Shown piece by piece: positions 8,796 through 16,703 of a DNA stretch of 37,929 nt. The notes under the pieces are model-generated. The model did not search any database. It was not told the DNA's origin and worked only from the letters and a program-made list of their open reading frames with translations. Numbering within the stretch: position 1 is the stretch's first letter; every line of letters begins with the position of its first letter. Origin of the DNA: Phycisphaerae bacterium (GTDB lineage Bacteria; Planctomycetota; Phycisphaerae; FEN-1346; JAACEH01); the NCBI GenBank assembly GCA_012729015.1, contig JAAYDY010000091.1, positions 1-37,929 of the forward strand. Direction: 5' to 3'. The translations under genes were made by a program, and so were the position numbers.

Positions 8796-9875
8796 TCATC
8801 TCTTGCGGCGACGGGTCGCCAGGCCCGCCAGCCCCAGCCCCAGCAAGCCCATCGTTGCCGGCTCGGGGACAGGCGTCAGCACGAACGCATAGTCGTAGGA
8901 GTAGATGCGGCAGCTGCCCACGATCTGCCCGGCATCATTGATGGCATTGGCATAGCGGAGGGTCAGCCCGCTCTCCGGGGCGATCAGGCTGTTCAGGTCA
9001 GTCATCACTCCGTTTTCATAGAGAAAGGCACGCGGCGACCCGCTGGTGCCCGAGTAGCCCACCACCTGGCCCAGGTTGTTGATGCCCCTCGCTTCGGAAG
9101 GACCACTGCCGAGCGTGCCCAGATCCGTCATCTGCCCGCCGCTGTAGAGGAAGGCGTGCGTCGAGCCGTACGGACCGGCTGTGTCGGACGCCCCTACCAC
9201 TTGGCCCAGATTGTTGATGGCCGTGGCGTAGCTGCTGATTCCGCCAAGCGTGCCCAGAGAGACCTTGGTTCCACCACTGTAGAGAAAGGCCCGCAGATTC
9301 GCGTCATTGGCATTCGTAGCTCTTCCGGCGACCTGGCCGAGGTCATTGATGGCGTTGGCCTCGCCCCACGTGCCTCCGAAGGTCCCAAGGTCCTGCATGA
9401 CACCGCCCGAATAGAGGAAGGGGTGGTACGTCTCGGCAGCGGTGAGGGCCTTGCCGACAATCTGGCCGGAACTGTTGATACCGTAGGCGAAACTGTTGTT
9501 TCCGCCGAGCGTGCCAAGGTCCGTCATCTGCCCGCCGCTGTAAAGAAAGCCATGGGTGTCCCCGTTGGGCACGCCGGAGTATCCAACGATCTGCCCAGCA
9601 CCATTGATGGCGTAGGCGCAACTGCCGGAACCTCCGAGGGGGTTGCCGATGTAGCTCAGCGGGCCGCCGTTCACAGACACCGCGGCGCCAGGCCCGTACC
9701 CGACCACGGCTCCCGCGTTATTGATGCCGTAGGCATTGCCGCTATAGCCCTGTGCCGACAAGCTCGTGAACTCATAGCGGACCTCGGCGGTCGCTGCCGA
9801 GGTGGCAGACAGAAGAACGAAGGCCGCTACGCAACTCACTCGCCAGTTTCTCACCAAGAAAGCTGCGTTATGCAT
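8796..9875 (-). CDS. HAF-repeat, PEP-CTERM surface protein
   Basis: 359 aa, ATG with AGGAG upstream. An N-terminal signal peptide (about 30 residues, ending ATSAATA) is followed by roughly eight ~40-residue repeats of the HAF family, core pattern HAFLYSGGQMTDLGTLGG ... AxxINNxGQVVG. The C-terminus is a textbook PEP-CTERM tag: VPEPATMGLL, a short hydrophobic helix, then RRRKR. Exosortase would cut at PEP and retain or release the protein at the cell surface. The biochemical role of HAF repeats is unknown. It follows a paralogue by 90 bp on the same strand, so the two form a tandem duplicate and probably an operon. Confidence 0.9.
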   Translation of the reverse strand: MHNAAFLVRNWRVSCVAAFVLLSATSAATAEVRYEFTSLSAQGYSGNAYGINNAGAVVGYGPGAAVSVNGGPLSYIGNPLGGSGSCAYAINGAGQIVGYSGVPNGDTHGFLYSGGQMTDLGTLGGNNSFAYGINSSGQIVGKALTAAETYHPFLYSGGVMQDLGTFGGTWGEANAINDLGQVAGRATNANDANLRAFLYSGGTKVSLGTLGGISSYATAINNLGQVVGASDTAGPYGSTHAFLYSGGQMTDLGTLGSGPSEARGINNLGQVVGYSGTSGSPRAFLYENGVMTDLNSLIAPESGLTLRYANAINDAGQIVGSCRIYSYDYAFVLTPVPEPATMGLLGLGLAGLATRRRKR

Positions 9876-9965
9876 CTGTCACTCCTCCTTGCTGTCATGG
9901 CTGATGGCCTAGTACCGGGCAGCGGTTGACCTCGCGTGGTAATCGCCAGGTGCGTCAAGGGAACT

Positions 9966-11069
9966 TCATCTTCGGCGACGCCGAGCCACGAGCGCCGCCA
10001 AACCGATCCCCAGCAACCCTATCGTCGCCGGCTCGGGAACGGGGGTCAGGAGAAACGCCTCGTTGTAGCCCTGGGGGTTGATCCCGCGGCCCACGATCAG
10101 GCCGTTGTCGTTGATGGCATTGGCGTAAAAGAGAGTCCACCCGGATGACGGATCGATCAGGGTGTTAAGGTTTATCAGGCTGCCCTGATCGTAGAGGAAT
10201 GCACGTACCGACGAGTCATTCTGTAACCAGGCATTGCCCACGACCTGGCCGGCGCTATTGATCCCGAGTGCATCGCTGCGCGTGCCGCCGAACGTCCCGA
10301 GGTCGATCATTGCTCCTGCGGTGTAGAGAAAGGCGTGTTCCCGCCCCGTGCTGGTATAGGACCTGCCGATGATCTGTCCGGCGTCATTGATGCGCCAGGC
10401 CGAGCTTTCCATCCCCCCCAGAGTACCGAGGTCCGTCATCTGCCCTCCGCTGTAGAGGAAGGCATGTTGGGGTCCGGCCGCCGTATAGGAGGAGCCCACG
10501 ATCTGCCCGAGGTTGTTGATGCCATGGGCTTCGCTGCTGTCGCCGCCGGGCAGCGTACCGAGGTCGGTCTTCGTGCCGCCGCTATATCGAAAAGCATGGC
10601 CGGTTCCGCTGGCGCTGGTTGCCCCGCCGACTACCTGGCCGGCGTCGTTGATGTCGTAGGCATAGCTGCCGCCGCTCCCGGTAAGGGTCCCCAGATTCGT
10701 CATCGTGGTTCCGCTGTAGAGAAAGCCGCGGTCGATGCCCCCCGCCATACTTGAACAACCGGCCACCCGCCCGTCGCTGCTGATGCCAAAGGCCCAGCTC
10801 GCACCCCCAAGCGTTCCGAGGTTCTGCATCGTGCCGTTGGTATAGCGAAAGGCCCTGGTGCCGCTGGGGGTCGTCGTGAAGCCGACGATCTGTCCGGCGT
10901 TATTGATGTCCATGGCCTCGCTGGACGGAGAAGATCCTCCAAGAGTCCCGAGGCCGGTCACCTCATATCTGACCTGTGCAAGAACTGTCGATGCCGGCGT
11001 GATCAATAGTCCCGCCAGCAGCACCGCTCCGACTACACCCAACATCCTGAGACGCCCCGTGTTCACCAT
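9966..11069 (-). CDS. HAF-repeat, PEP-CTERM surface protein (paralogue)
   Basis: 367 aa, ATG preceded by AGGAGAATGAGG. It has the same architecture as its neighbour: a signal peptide, then about eight HAF repeats (HAFLYSGGQMTDLGTLGG, GINNLGQIVGSS), then the sorting tag VPEPATIGLL, a hydrophobic helix and RRRR at the end. The repeat part is diverged but co-linear with the neighbour, showing an old tandem duplication. It is the first gene of the pair. It is preceded by a clear promoter and a ~300-nt leader with terminator-like structures (11115-11407), so expression is probably controlled after initiation. Confidence 0.9.
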   Translation of the reverse strand: MVNTGRLRMLGVVGAVLLAGLLITPASTVLAQVRYEVTGLGTLGGSSPSSEAMDINNAGQIVGFTTTPSGTRAFRYTNGTMQNLGTLGGASWAFGISSDGRVAGCSSMAGGIDRGFLYSGTTMTNLGTLTGSGGSYAYDINDAGQVVGGATSASGTGHAFRYSGGTKTDLGTLPGGDSSEAHGINNLGQIVGSSYTAAGPQHAFLYSGGQMTDLGTLGGMESSAWRINDAGQIIGRSYTSTGREHAFLYTAGAMIDLGTFGGTRSDALGINSAGQVVGNAWLQNDSSVRAFLYDQGSLINLNTLIDPSSGWTLFYANAINDNGLIVGRGINPQGYNEAFLLTPVPEPATIGLLGIGLAALVARRRRR

Positions 11070-11114
11070 GCCTCATTCTCCTGTCACAAGTCCCTCGGTG
11101 CCGCGCCACACGCC

Positions 11115-11206
11115 AAAAAAGAGGGGGATAGACCTTCGGCGCAGGGCCGGAAGTCATCCCCCGGAAGTCCAGACGGTGCGTACCGGGAATACCATCCCCC
11201 GATGGT
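11115..11206 (-). promoter_or_regulatory. Candidate attenuator/riboswitch-like leader
   Basis: On the minus strand, GGGGGAT (11162-11156) pairs with ATCCCCC (11129-11123). A further, imperfect inner stem lies between them, and TC then six T follow directly: a strong intrinsic-terminator shape 46 bp before the PEP-CTERM start codon. Just upstream a second hairpin (11191-11206, arms ACCATC/GATGGT) contains another GGGGGAT, which could pair with the same ATCCCCC and so act as an antiterminator. The two-copy competition is seen in the sequence. A ligand or function is not known, and I match it to no named riboswitch. Confidence 0.5.
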
Positions 11207-11289
11207 CATGCCGGCGCACAGTCAGACCGTTACTTCAGTTGTCCCACAATCCCTCTTGCGGTGGGTCCCGCAACCCATGCCAGCGCAAC

Positions 11290-11337
11290 AAAAAAGGGAC
11301 CACGGCCATCGACACGCTCGCAAGCGTGCGTCTGGCC
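11290..11337 (-). terminator. Hairpin followed by T-run in the leader
   Basis: On the minus strand an interrupted hairpin (outer arms GGCCA/TGGCC, inner arms CACGCT/AGCGTG with a 4-nt loop) is followed 8 nt later by six T. It could end transcripts coming from the response-regulator operon 210 bp upstream, or be part of the PEP-CTERM leader. The gap between stem and T-run weakens the call. Confidence 0.35.
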
Positions 11338-11379
11338 ACGATCCCCGGGAGTGCAGACTTCGCACAAGCCTTAATGGAT

Positions 11380-11407
11380 ACTATAGCACAGGAAATAGGA
11401 AAAGCAA
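11380..11407 (-). promoter_or_regulatory. Promoter of the PEP-CTERM pair
   Basis: Minus-strand TTGCTT (11407-11402), 16 bp, then TATAGT (11385-11380) with an extended -10 TGC. Predicted transcription start is near 11373, leaving a ~300-nt untranslated leader before the start codon at 11069. Confidence 0.55.
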
Positions 11408-11544
11408 ACGCTCGCAGAAGAACGACGTCCGCCAAGAACCGCGAACAACTTTATGCGCTCGCAGCGCTCGCGACCGGCAAAACCGCACGCTGGCCGTCAA
11501 GCGACTGCTGACACCCCGAAAGCGAATGCTCAAGGCGGCCCGTC

Positions 11545-12600
11545 TCACGTCAACCGGTAGCACCCCGGATGCTCTGACCGGTCGAACTCGATCAGCCCCG
11601 CCTCGACCAGTTCGCCAATGATGCGCTTGGCCGTCCGGATGCTGACACCAAACTGCTCCTCCACCTCCCGCCGCGTGACCTTGCCCTCGGCCGCCAGCCG
11701 GGCCATGACCCACCGCTGCTTCTCGCAGAGCCGCAAGGCCGATTCGGCGGCTGCTTTCGCGACTCCCGCCTTCGCCGCCTGGCCGGCCAGCGTCCCGACC
11801 TCGTCATAGACCTCGACGACGATCCAGTCCCGCAGGAAATACCCCTGATCGTCGTTGTCAATCACGTCATTCTGGCCGCACGATCGGCCGAGGCGGCGCT
11901 GCACGGTCTTGGCGATGCGAGATCGCAGGTTACACACGGACCGGATCAGCGTATTCTGCGCCGGTTTCGCGTCCAGCATCCGGCCCAGGGCGTGGCTGCC
12001 CAGGTGGACGGGCTTGCCATGGCGGTTCTTTTCCCGCAGGGCCTGCAGAATCCCCCACGCCAGCCCCCGGCGGCTCTCCTCGGCGATGGTCTCGCCGCAC
12101 AGGTCGATGCGCTTCGGATGGTACGCCAGCACGCCGCCCTCGAATGGCACGAGAGCGCCTTCCTCAACCTTGGCGGCGGCCGCCAGGCGGAACCGGCGGT
12201 GCTTGGCCATGACCTCCTCGATCACCCGCGCCAGCGTTCGGCCCGACGTCGGAAACGGCTTCGAGATGCTGCCGTCGACGCCGATCTCCTGGAGGTCGGT
12301 GAGCAGGTCGACGCACTGCTGGTGATACCCGGTCATGAGAATGACGGGCACCGCGCCGCGGCCCTTGCGCTCGTGAATCTGCCGCAACAGGTTCTTGCCG
12401 AACTCCGGCAAGTCCTTCCCTCCCGCCCGCGACGGAATCTGCAGGTCCAGCAGGATCAGATCATAGTCGTTGGCTGCCAGCAGACCGTTGGCCTCCTGCT
12501 GGTGCTGCGCCCAGTCGCTCTCGTGGCCCAGCGACGCCAGGCAGTCGTCGATGGTCTCGGCCTTGATCCTGCGGTCGTCCTCCACCACCAGCACCTTCAC
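11545..12600 (-). CDS. Response regulator with two winged-helix domains
   Basis: 351 aa. Residues 1-~125 form a receiver domain: acidic pocket EDD at 7-9, phospho-acceptor Asp52 in LILLDLQIP, the switch Thr in ILMTGY and the Lys in ISKPFP. Residues ~150-265 resemble an OmpR-like winged helix (AWGILQALR ... LRSRIAKTVQ ... VIDNDDQGYFL). The last ~65 residues are a second winged helix (KVTRREVEEQFGVSIRTAKRIIGELVEAGLIEF). Two DNA-binding modules in one regulator are unusual. The ATG overlaps the kinase stop by 4 bp (ATGA), so the kinase is its cognate partner. It probably binds its own operon or controls the ATPase response; that part is inference. Confidence 0.85.
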   Translation of the reverse strand: MKVLVVEDDRRIKAETIDDCLASLGHESDWAQHQQEANGLLAANDYDLILLDLQIPSRAGGKDLPEFGKNLLRQIHERKGRGAVPVILMTGYHQQCVDLLTDLQEIGVDGSISKPFPTSGRTLARVIEEVMAKHRRFRLAAAAKVEEGALVPFEGGVLAYHPKRIDLCGETIAEESRRGLAWGILQALREKNRHGKPVHLGSHALGRMLDAKPAQNTLIRSVCNLRSRIAKTVQRRLGRSCGQNDVIDNDDQGYFLRDWIVVEVYDEVGTLAGQAAKAGVAKAAAESALRLCEKQRWVMARLAAEGKVTRREVEEQFGVSIRTAKRIIGELVEAGLIEFDRSEHPGCYRLT

Positions 12601-13745
12601 TCGCCACCTCCCTCGGCCACGTCGCGCATCGGCAGGGTCACGACGACGCTCGTGCCGCGGCCCATCTCGCTGTCAATGGTCACCGACCCGCCGTGGGCGG
12701 TGACATACCTGTGCACCAGACTCAGGCCCCAGCCGGAGCTGGAGCGTTTGTTCCGGTTAGTTCCGGTGGGCGTGAACGAGCGGAGTTCCTTCAGAACCTC
12801 CGGCTCGATGCCCGGACCGTTGTCGGCGACGGTCAGACGGGCCTCGTAGCCCTCGACGGCCACCCGCACGTCGATCCGCCCCGGCCGCAAAGGGTCGGCA
12901 TCCCGATCGGCGAAGGACTCCAGGGCGTTCTCGATGACGTTGGTCAGGGCCAGGACGACCAGCCGCCGCGAGACCCGCAACCGGATCGTCGGCACGGGCG
13001 CCACGGCGACCTCCACAGTGGCCGGGTCGTGGCCCATTGCTACGAGGCCCGCACGAGCCTTCTCGACTGCCTCGTCGATCATCCGCCTGAGGTCCTCGGG
13101 ATGACGCTGGACGGGCAGCGGCTTGGTGTACTGCTCCATCGCCTCGATGGTCCGCCGCAGGTGGTCGACGTCCTCACGGATCGAGCCGACGCGCCCGTTA
13201 GTGCCGTGCGCGGCGGCCAGGGCCGCGGCGTTGGCCGACAGCGTCGTCAGGATGCTCCGCACCTCGTGGGCGACGGCTGAGGCCAGCATGGCATACCGCT
13301 GATCGGCCAGCACCTGGACCTTGGCGGCGACCTGCGCCCCATGCTGGCGGGCCAGCTCGTCGACCTGCTCGGCGTAGCCGCGCGACTCGTGGCGCCTGCG
13401 GCTGGAGGTCTGCCGGGCCTTCCGCTGTCGGGCGAGGCTCCGTTCGGCATGGCCGCGGACGTAGCTGTTGCAGTCGCTGCGGAACAGGGCCACGTAGCGG
13501 CTGCAGGCCTCGTCGTCGAGCAGGTGCACCGTACGGGCGACCTCCAGACGCACCGTCCAGTCCGCGTCGCGGGCCAGGACGTCAACCAACTCGGCGGCTG
13601 CCGGAGCGTTGCCGTCGCCGCACAGGAGGGCGCTGGCCGCGGTTGCCACCAGGCGGCGTCGTTCGTCGGCCGGCAGGGCGTCCGGCCGTTTGGCCAGCAG
13701 CCGGCGAGCCTCACTCAGTGTCGTGGTCGTGCTGTCGGCTCTCAA
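12597..13745 (-). CDS. Soluble histidine kinase with HEAT-like sensor domain
   Basis: 382 aa from a TTG that overlaps the ATPase stop as TTGA. The upstream frame of the same ORF lies inside the ATPase gene and is a shadow. Residues ~5-115 look like HEAT/ARM-type helical repeats (LVATAASALLCGDG ..., DWTVRLEVARTVHLLDDEA ...), followed by a basic coiled coil. The kinase core has the H-box SAVAHEVRSILTTL with His160, N-box VIENALESF, G1 DNGPGIEPE (~308) and G2 GWGLSLVH. There is no transmembrane segment, so it senses something in the cytoplasm. Translational overlaps on both sides tie it to the ATPase and the response regulator, suggesting that the ATPase or its substrate is the input. The TTG start is likely but not certain. 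Confidence 0.85.
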   Translation of the reverse strand: MRADSTTTTLSEARRLLAKRPDALPADERRRLVATAASALLCGDGNAPAAAELVDVLARDADWTVRLEVARTVHLLDDEACSRYVALFRSDCNSYVRGHAERSLARQRKARQTSSRRRHESRGYAEQVDELARQHGAQVAAKVQVLADQRYAMLASAVAHEVRSILTTLSANAAALAAAHGTNGRVGSIREDVDHLRRTIEAMEQYTKPLPVQRHPEDLRRMIDEAVEKARAGLVAMGHDPATVEVAVAPVPTIRLRVSRRLVVLALTNVIENALESFADRDADPLRPGRIDVRVAVEGYEARLTVADNGPGIEPEVLKELRSFTPTGTNRNKRSSSGWGLSLVHRYVTAHGGSVTIDSEMGRGTSVVVTLPMRDVAEGGGE

Positions 13746-15640
13746 TAGTTGTACCGGTCCTTTCGGCGGACGAACGCTTCCTTGCCGCCTTCGAGCAGGT
13801 TGATGATTTCCGCCTTGCAGTCGTCCACCGAACCGTGGTTGACCAGGCTGGACCGCTCGCCGTTGCTGGTGAGCACGTAGACCGCCGAGGCCTCCCCGAG
13901 AACGGGGATGTTGGGGTTGTGCGTGTTCAGGATGATCTGCCGGTTCTTCTTCACCCGGTGGATGGCCTGGACCACGGTCTCGAAGATGTAGCGGTTGTCG
14001 AGGTTGTCCTCGGGCTGGTCCACCAGCAGGGGGCTGTCGCTCTCCAGGAGCAGGATGGGCAGGATGGTCGTGCACTTCTGCCCGGTCGAGAGCTCCAGCG
14101 AGTTCCGCCACTCGGAGCCCTCCAGCAGTTCGATCCGCGGCAGGTCGGCCAGCTCGATGGTCTCCAACTGAAGCTGCACCTCCAGCCGCCCCAGGGCCTC
14201 CATCACCTTCGGCACCTGGCTCTCGCCGAGTTCGGCCTGTTCCAGCAGATCGTCAGAGCGGCCCTCGCGGACCATCCGTGCCAGGTCGCGCGGCGGCACG
14301 TAGTCGGCGATCTTCCGGGCCGCCGGGTTGTACTGGCCGACGAAGCCCTTCAGCCAGCCGGCCAGCGCCTGCTGGTAGGCCGAGCGGTCGCCGCACTGCT
14401 CGATCCGCACGCGGACGGGCGACGTCGCCCCCGCGTTGACCCACTCGGCCACCCGCCGCCGCAGGGCGAAACGCTCGCCCCACAGGGCGCTCAGCTGGCC
14501 TGACAGGGCTTCCCGCTCGCGGTAAAGCTCCGCCAGCTTGCGTTCCAGGTCCGCCTTGCGGCGGCCCTTGGCCAGGAGGTCGTTCCGCTTCTTCTCCAGT
14601 TCGGCCCGCTCGGTCGCCGCCCCGCGGGCCTGGTCGTGGCGGGTGATCAGGTCGCGGAAGGCCAGCTCCTGCTGCCGGTGGGTGTCGAGGAGGGTCTCGG
14701 CCAGTTCGCCGACTTCCTCCGCGCCGGACTCGACCGCCGCCGCGGCTTTGCTGAATAGGCGGTCCAACTCGCAGCCCAGCGCCTCCAAGCGTCCATGAAT
14801 GCGGACCATCATCTCGCCGTTGGGGCCGTCGAAAAGCGACGGGTCGAACATGGCGCGGACCCGCTGGCCGAACTGCCCCTGGGACTCGCCGAGCCAGTCG
14901 CCATACTTGCCGATCAACTCCCGCGACTCCTCAATCGCCTGGACCTCCCGGCCACGCCGCGCCCGGTGGTCCTGAGCGAGGTTGACCTCGTCGCTGGTCT
15001 GGTCGGCCTGGCCGGCGGCGAGGCTGGCGATCTGGGCCTCAACAAACTGGAGAGTGGCGACCTCATCCGCCAGGCCGTCACACTGCTGGCTGTGCGTGGC
15101 AATGGCCCCCGCGTTGGCTTCGATCCTGGTACGCACAGCGGCCAGCCTGCGATTCACGTCGGCGATCCCGTCGGCAGCGAAGCGGTCGATCAGTTCCAGC
15201 TGCGACTGCGGGCTGTCGGCGATGTTCTCGATCTCGTTCTGGCTGAAGATATCGGCGCTGAAGAGGCCCGTCGAGCTGATGCGGACATCGGTCGGCTGCT
15301 CGTCCTGCGTCAGGACCATCGGCTCGCCGCTGGCCGTGCGGTCGACGATGTACCGCAGGCCCTCCTTGGTCTCGATGGCCAGGCGGATGCGACCGTCGCC
15401 GAGGTTGCTGCGGACGAGGGCCTCGACCCGCCGGCGGCAGGCCTGGCCGTCCTCGCCGCTCGGGAACTCGTCCAATGCGTAGCGGACGAACTCCAGCACG
15501 GTCGTCTTGCCCGTGCCCCGGTGGCCGATCAGGCAGTTCAGCCCGTCGGCAAACTCGATGGCGAGGCCGTCCAGGAAGCCGCCGACGATGGACAGGGACT
15601 GCAGGCGGTGGAAACGTCCATTGCTGTTGGCGTCGATCAT
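13742..15640 (-). CDS. SMC/RecF-like AAA ATPase
   Basis: 632 aa from the ATG at 15640 (GGAGAAAG ribosome site); the longer frame to 15823 is upstream sequence. Residues 30-50 read ADGLNCLIGHRGTGKTTVLE, a Walker A inside an SMC/RecF-type N-lobe. The middle (~200-480) is largely charged helices and coiled coil. The C-lobe has an ABC-signature-like LSTGQKCTTILPILLL, Walker B with LLVDQPEDNLDN and a switch His in NTHNPNIPV. The C-lobe closely recalls TrlF-type ATPases, but the PHP nuclease domain of TrlF is absent. Such ATPases bind DNA ends or tRNA/DNA in repair and defence. It is the first gene of an operon with a kinase and a response regulator. The DNA-sensing role is inference. Confidence 0.85.
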   Translation of the reverse strand: MIDANSNGRFHRLQSLSIVGGFLDGLAIEFADGLNCLIGHRGTGKTTVLEFVRYALDEFPSGEDGQACRRRVEALVRSNLGDGRIRLAIETKEGLRYIVDRTASGEPMVLTQDEQPTDVRISSTGLFSADIFSQNEIENIADSPQSQLELIDRFAADGIADVNRRLAAVRTRIEANAGAIATHSQQCDGLADEVATLQFVEAQIASLAAGQADQTSDEVNLAQDHRARRGREVQAIEESRELIGKYGDWLGESQGQFGQRVRAMFDPSLFDGPNGEMMVRIHGRLEALGCELDRLFSKAAAAVESGAEEVGELAETLLDTHRQQELAFRDLITRHDQARGAATERAELEKKRNDLLAKGRRKADLERKLAELYREREALSGQLSALWGERFALRRRVAEWVNAGATSPVRVRIEQCGDRSAYQQALAGWLKGFVGQYNPAARKIADYVPPRDLARMVREGRSDDLLEQAELGESQVPKVMEALGRLEVQLQLETIELADLPRIELLEGSEWRNSLELSTGQKCTTILPILLLESDSPLLVDQPEDNLDNRYIFETVVQAIHRVKKNRQIILNTHNPNIPVLGEASAVYVLTSNGERSSLVNHGSVDDCKAEIINLLEGGKEAFVRRKDRYNY

Positions 15641-15856
15641 GTCTTTCTCCAAGCATGGTGCCATCGCCGGCGGGCGCGGAATCCGCGGAAGCGGGGCCCA
15701 GGGCCCGCGCTGGCGAACGGCTGTGTCATTGGAATCGGATGGTCCGGATAGCCCGTCTGGCTCGTGCAACTGGGTCAGGATGAACCCGTCATAGCGTTTC
15801 CTCGCAGGAACCAGTCGGCCCACTACCCGGGTGGGCGGGCTTCGCCGGTTAGGTAT

Positions 15857-15885
15857 AAGTTAGCACAATGAGATGCTCTTGTCAA
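15857..15885 (-). promoter_or_regulatory. Promoter of the ATPase-kinase-regulator operon
   Basis: Minus-strand TTGACA (15885-15880), 17 bp, then TAACTT (15862-15857) with extended -10 TGC. The -35 is perfect. Start near 15850, giving a ~210-nt leader that begins with a GC hairpin (15821-15839). Confidence 0.65.
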
Positions 15886-16082
15886 GTCGCGGCGACGGGA
15901 ATATTCAGTGTGTTGTAACTGGCGGTGAGGACAGGTGTTAAACGCCAGGCTCGACACTTCTCTGGCAGATTCTCATCACAATTGGTGACCCCTGTCTCTG
16001 GTGCCATCTTCCGCTTGTATGCGTTCCGGAGTGGCTAGAGACAGAAAGGCCACAAGATGGTGGAAAATTTGTTATCTGTCTA

Positions 16083-16110
16083 TTGACTTGCGGGCCTTGC
16101 TGGCTATAAT
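16083..16110 (+). promoter_or_regulatory. Promoter of the retron-like locus
   Basis: TTGACT, 16 bp, TATAAT in an AT-rich patch, close to the sigma-70 consensus. The predicted start, near 16117, coincides with the first base of the structured RNA. It is divergent from the ATPase operon promoter 200 bp away. Confidence 0.75.
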
Positions 16111-16116
16111 CTCTGG

Positions 16117-16376
16117 TGTTGCGAAGTCGGCTCTTTGTCAACCGGTTTCCGGTCACCCCGCCCCAACGACCTCTTGCCTGCGCAGGAGGGCTCCCGATGT
16201 TCGGGAAGGTCCTTCGCGTCCCGCCCCGTGCGAGACGTGAGTTGGTCGGAGGACTGGCATTGCTGTCGCTGTTACGATGCCAGTGTAGCCACGATCCGCA
16301 CGGTAAGAGACGGTCTCTTACCGATAATGCAGTGCGGGGAAGCGCTTTTAGGAGAGCCTCATTGACAAAGCGCAAC
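16117..16376 (+). ncRNA. Candidate retron msr-msd RNA
   Basis: About 260 nt between the promoter and the first ORF, closed by matching ends. The 5' segments GTTGCG (16118-16123) and CTTTGTCAA (16133-16141) pair with the single 3' segment TTGACAAAGCGCAAC (16362-16376), leaving a 9-nt bulge. This is the a1/a2 layout of retrons. Between them are hairpins at 16141-16153 (arms ACCGG/CCGGT), 16192-16206 (TCCCGA/TCGGGA), 16254-16283 (CTGGCAT/ATGCCAG) and a long one at 16296-16337 (inner palindromic arms CGGTAAGAGAC/GTCTCTTACCG, outer CCGCA/TGCGG). The last is the best candidate for the reverse-transcribed msd stem. The branch guanosine and exact cDNA ends cannot be read from sequence alone. Confidence 0.65.
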
Positions 16377-16652
16377 CGCCGGAAACCAGCCTTTGATAGG
16401 CCTGCGAATATCCTGAGGGGCATTGGTGCCCGCTCAAGGGATATTCGCGGAGTGCTCCTCGCGATGCGAGGGCGGCTTGATCAAGGGGCCTGCGGATCAT
16501 TGGACCACGCGTTGAGACTGGCCGAGACGATTGAAGCTGTCTCGTCAAAGGCCATGGCTGCTCACGCGGAGGACGCGACCACTGCGGTGGATCTGCTCGA
16601 AGTGCTTGAAGAGCAGCTCCGCAAGCAGGTGGATCAACTCCTTGGGGCCTAA
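16362..16652 (+). CDS. Small helical protein of the retron-like locus
   Basis: 96 aa if started at the TTG at 16362, which has GGAGAG 5 nt upstream. The protein begins basic (TKRNRRKPAF) and continues as helices rich in Ala/Arg/Leu (SRDIRGVLLAMRGRLDQG, LDHALRLAETIEAVSSKAM, LLEVLEEQLRKQVDQLL), a DNA- or protein-binding-like small helical bundle. No family is recognised. The TTG lies within the 3' end repeat of the candidate RNA, so RNA processing and translation would compete. Later starts (GTG 16452, ATG 16464) are possible. It ends 51 bp before the XRE gene and is likely an accessory or RNA-binding component. Confidence 0.5.
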   Translation: MTKRNRRKPAFDRPANILRGIGARSRDIRGVLLAMRGRLDQGACGSLDHALRLAETIEAVSSKAMAAHAEDATTAVDLLEVLEEQLRKQVDQLLGA

Positions 16653-16703
16653 GCTCGCGTGTTAGCAAAACACGTCCTTCTAGACCACTATTTGGAGTTG
16701 CCC

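Larger units (their letters stand above)
11070..11544. other. Intergenic region / long leader
   Basis: About 475 bp between the response-regulator stop and the PEP-CTERM start. It contains the promoter, the T-run hairpin and the attenuator-like structure listed separately. Short frames here have no ribosome sites and are not called. The 130 bp next to the response-regulator stop show nothing distinctive. Confidence 0.5.

Noticed and set aside
15993..16067. Interleaved repeats (CTGTCTCT/AGAGACAG and CCATCTT/AAGATGG) before the retron promoter
   Set aside because: Arms are short and cannot form one consistent hairpin; no link to a mobile-element end could be shown.
16116..16361. N-terminal extension of the 96-aa ORF back to 16116
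   Set aside because: It lies within the structured RNA, has no ribosome site and Pro/Arg-rich shadow composition.
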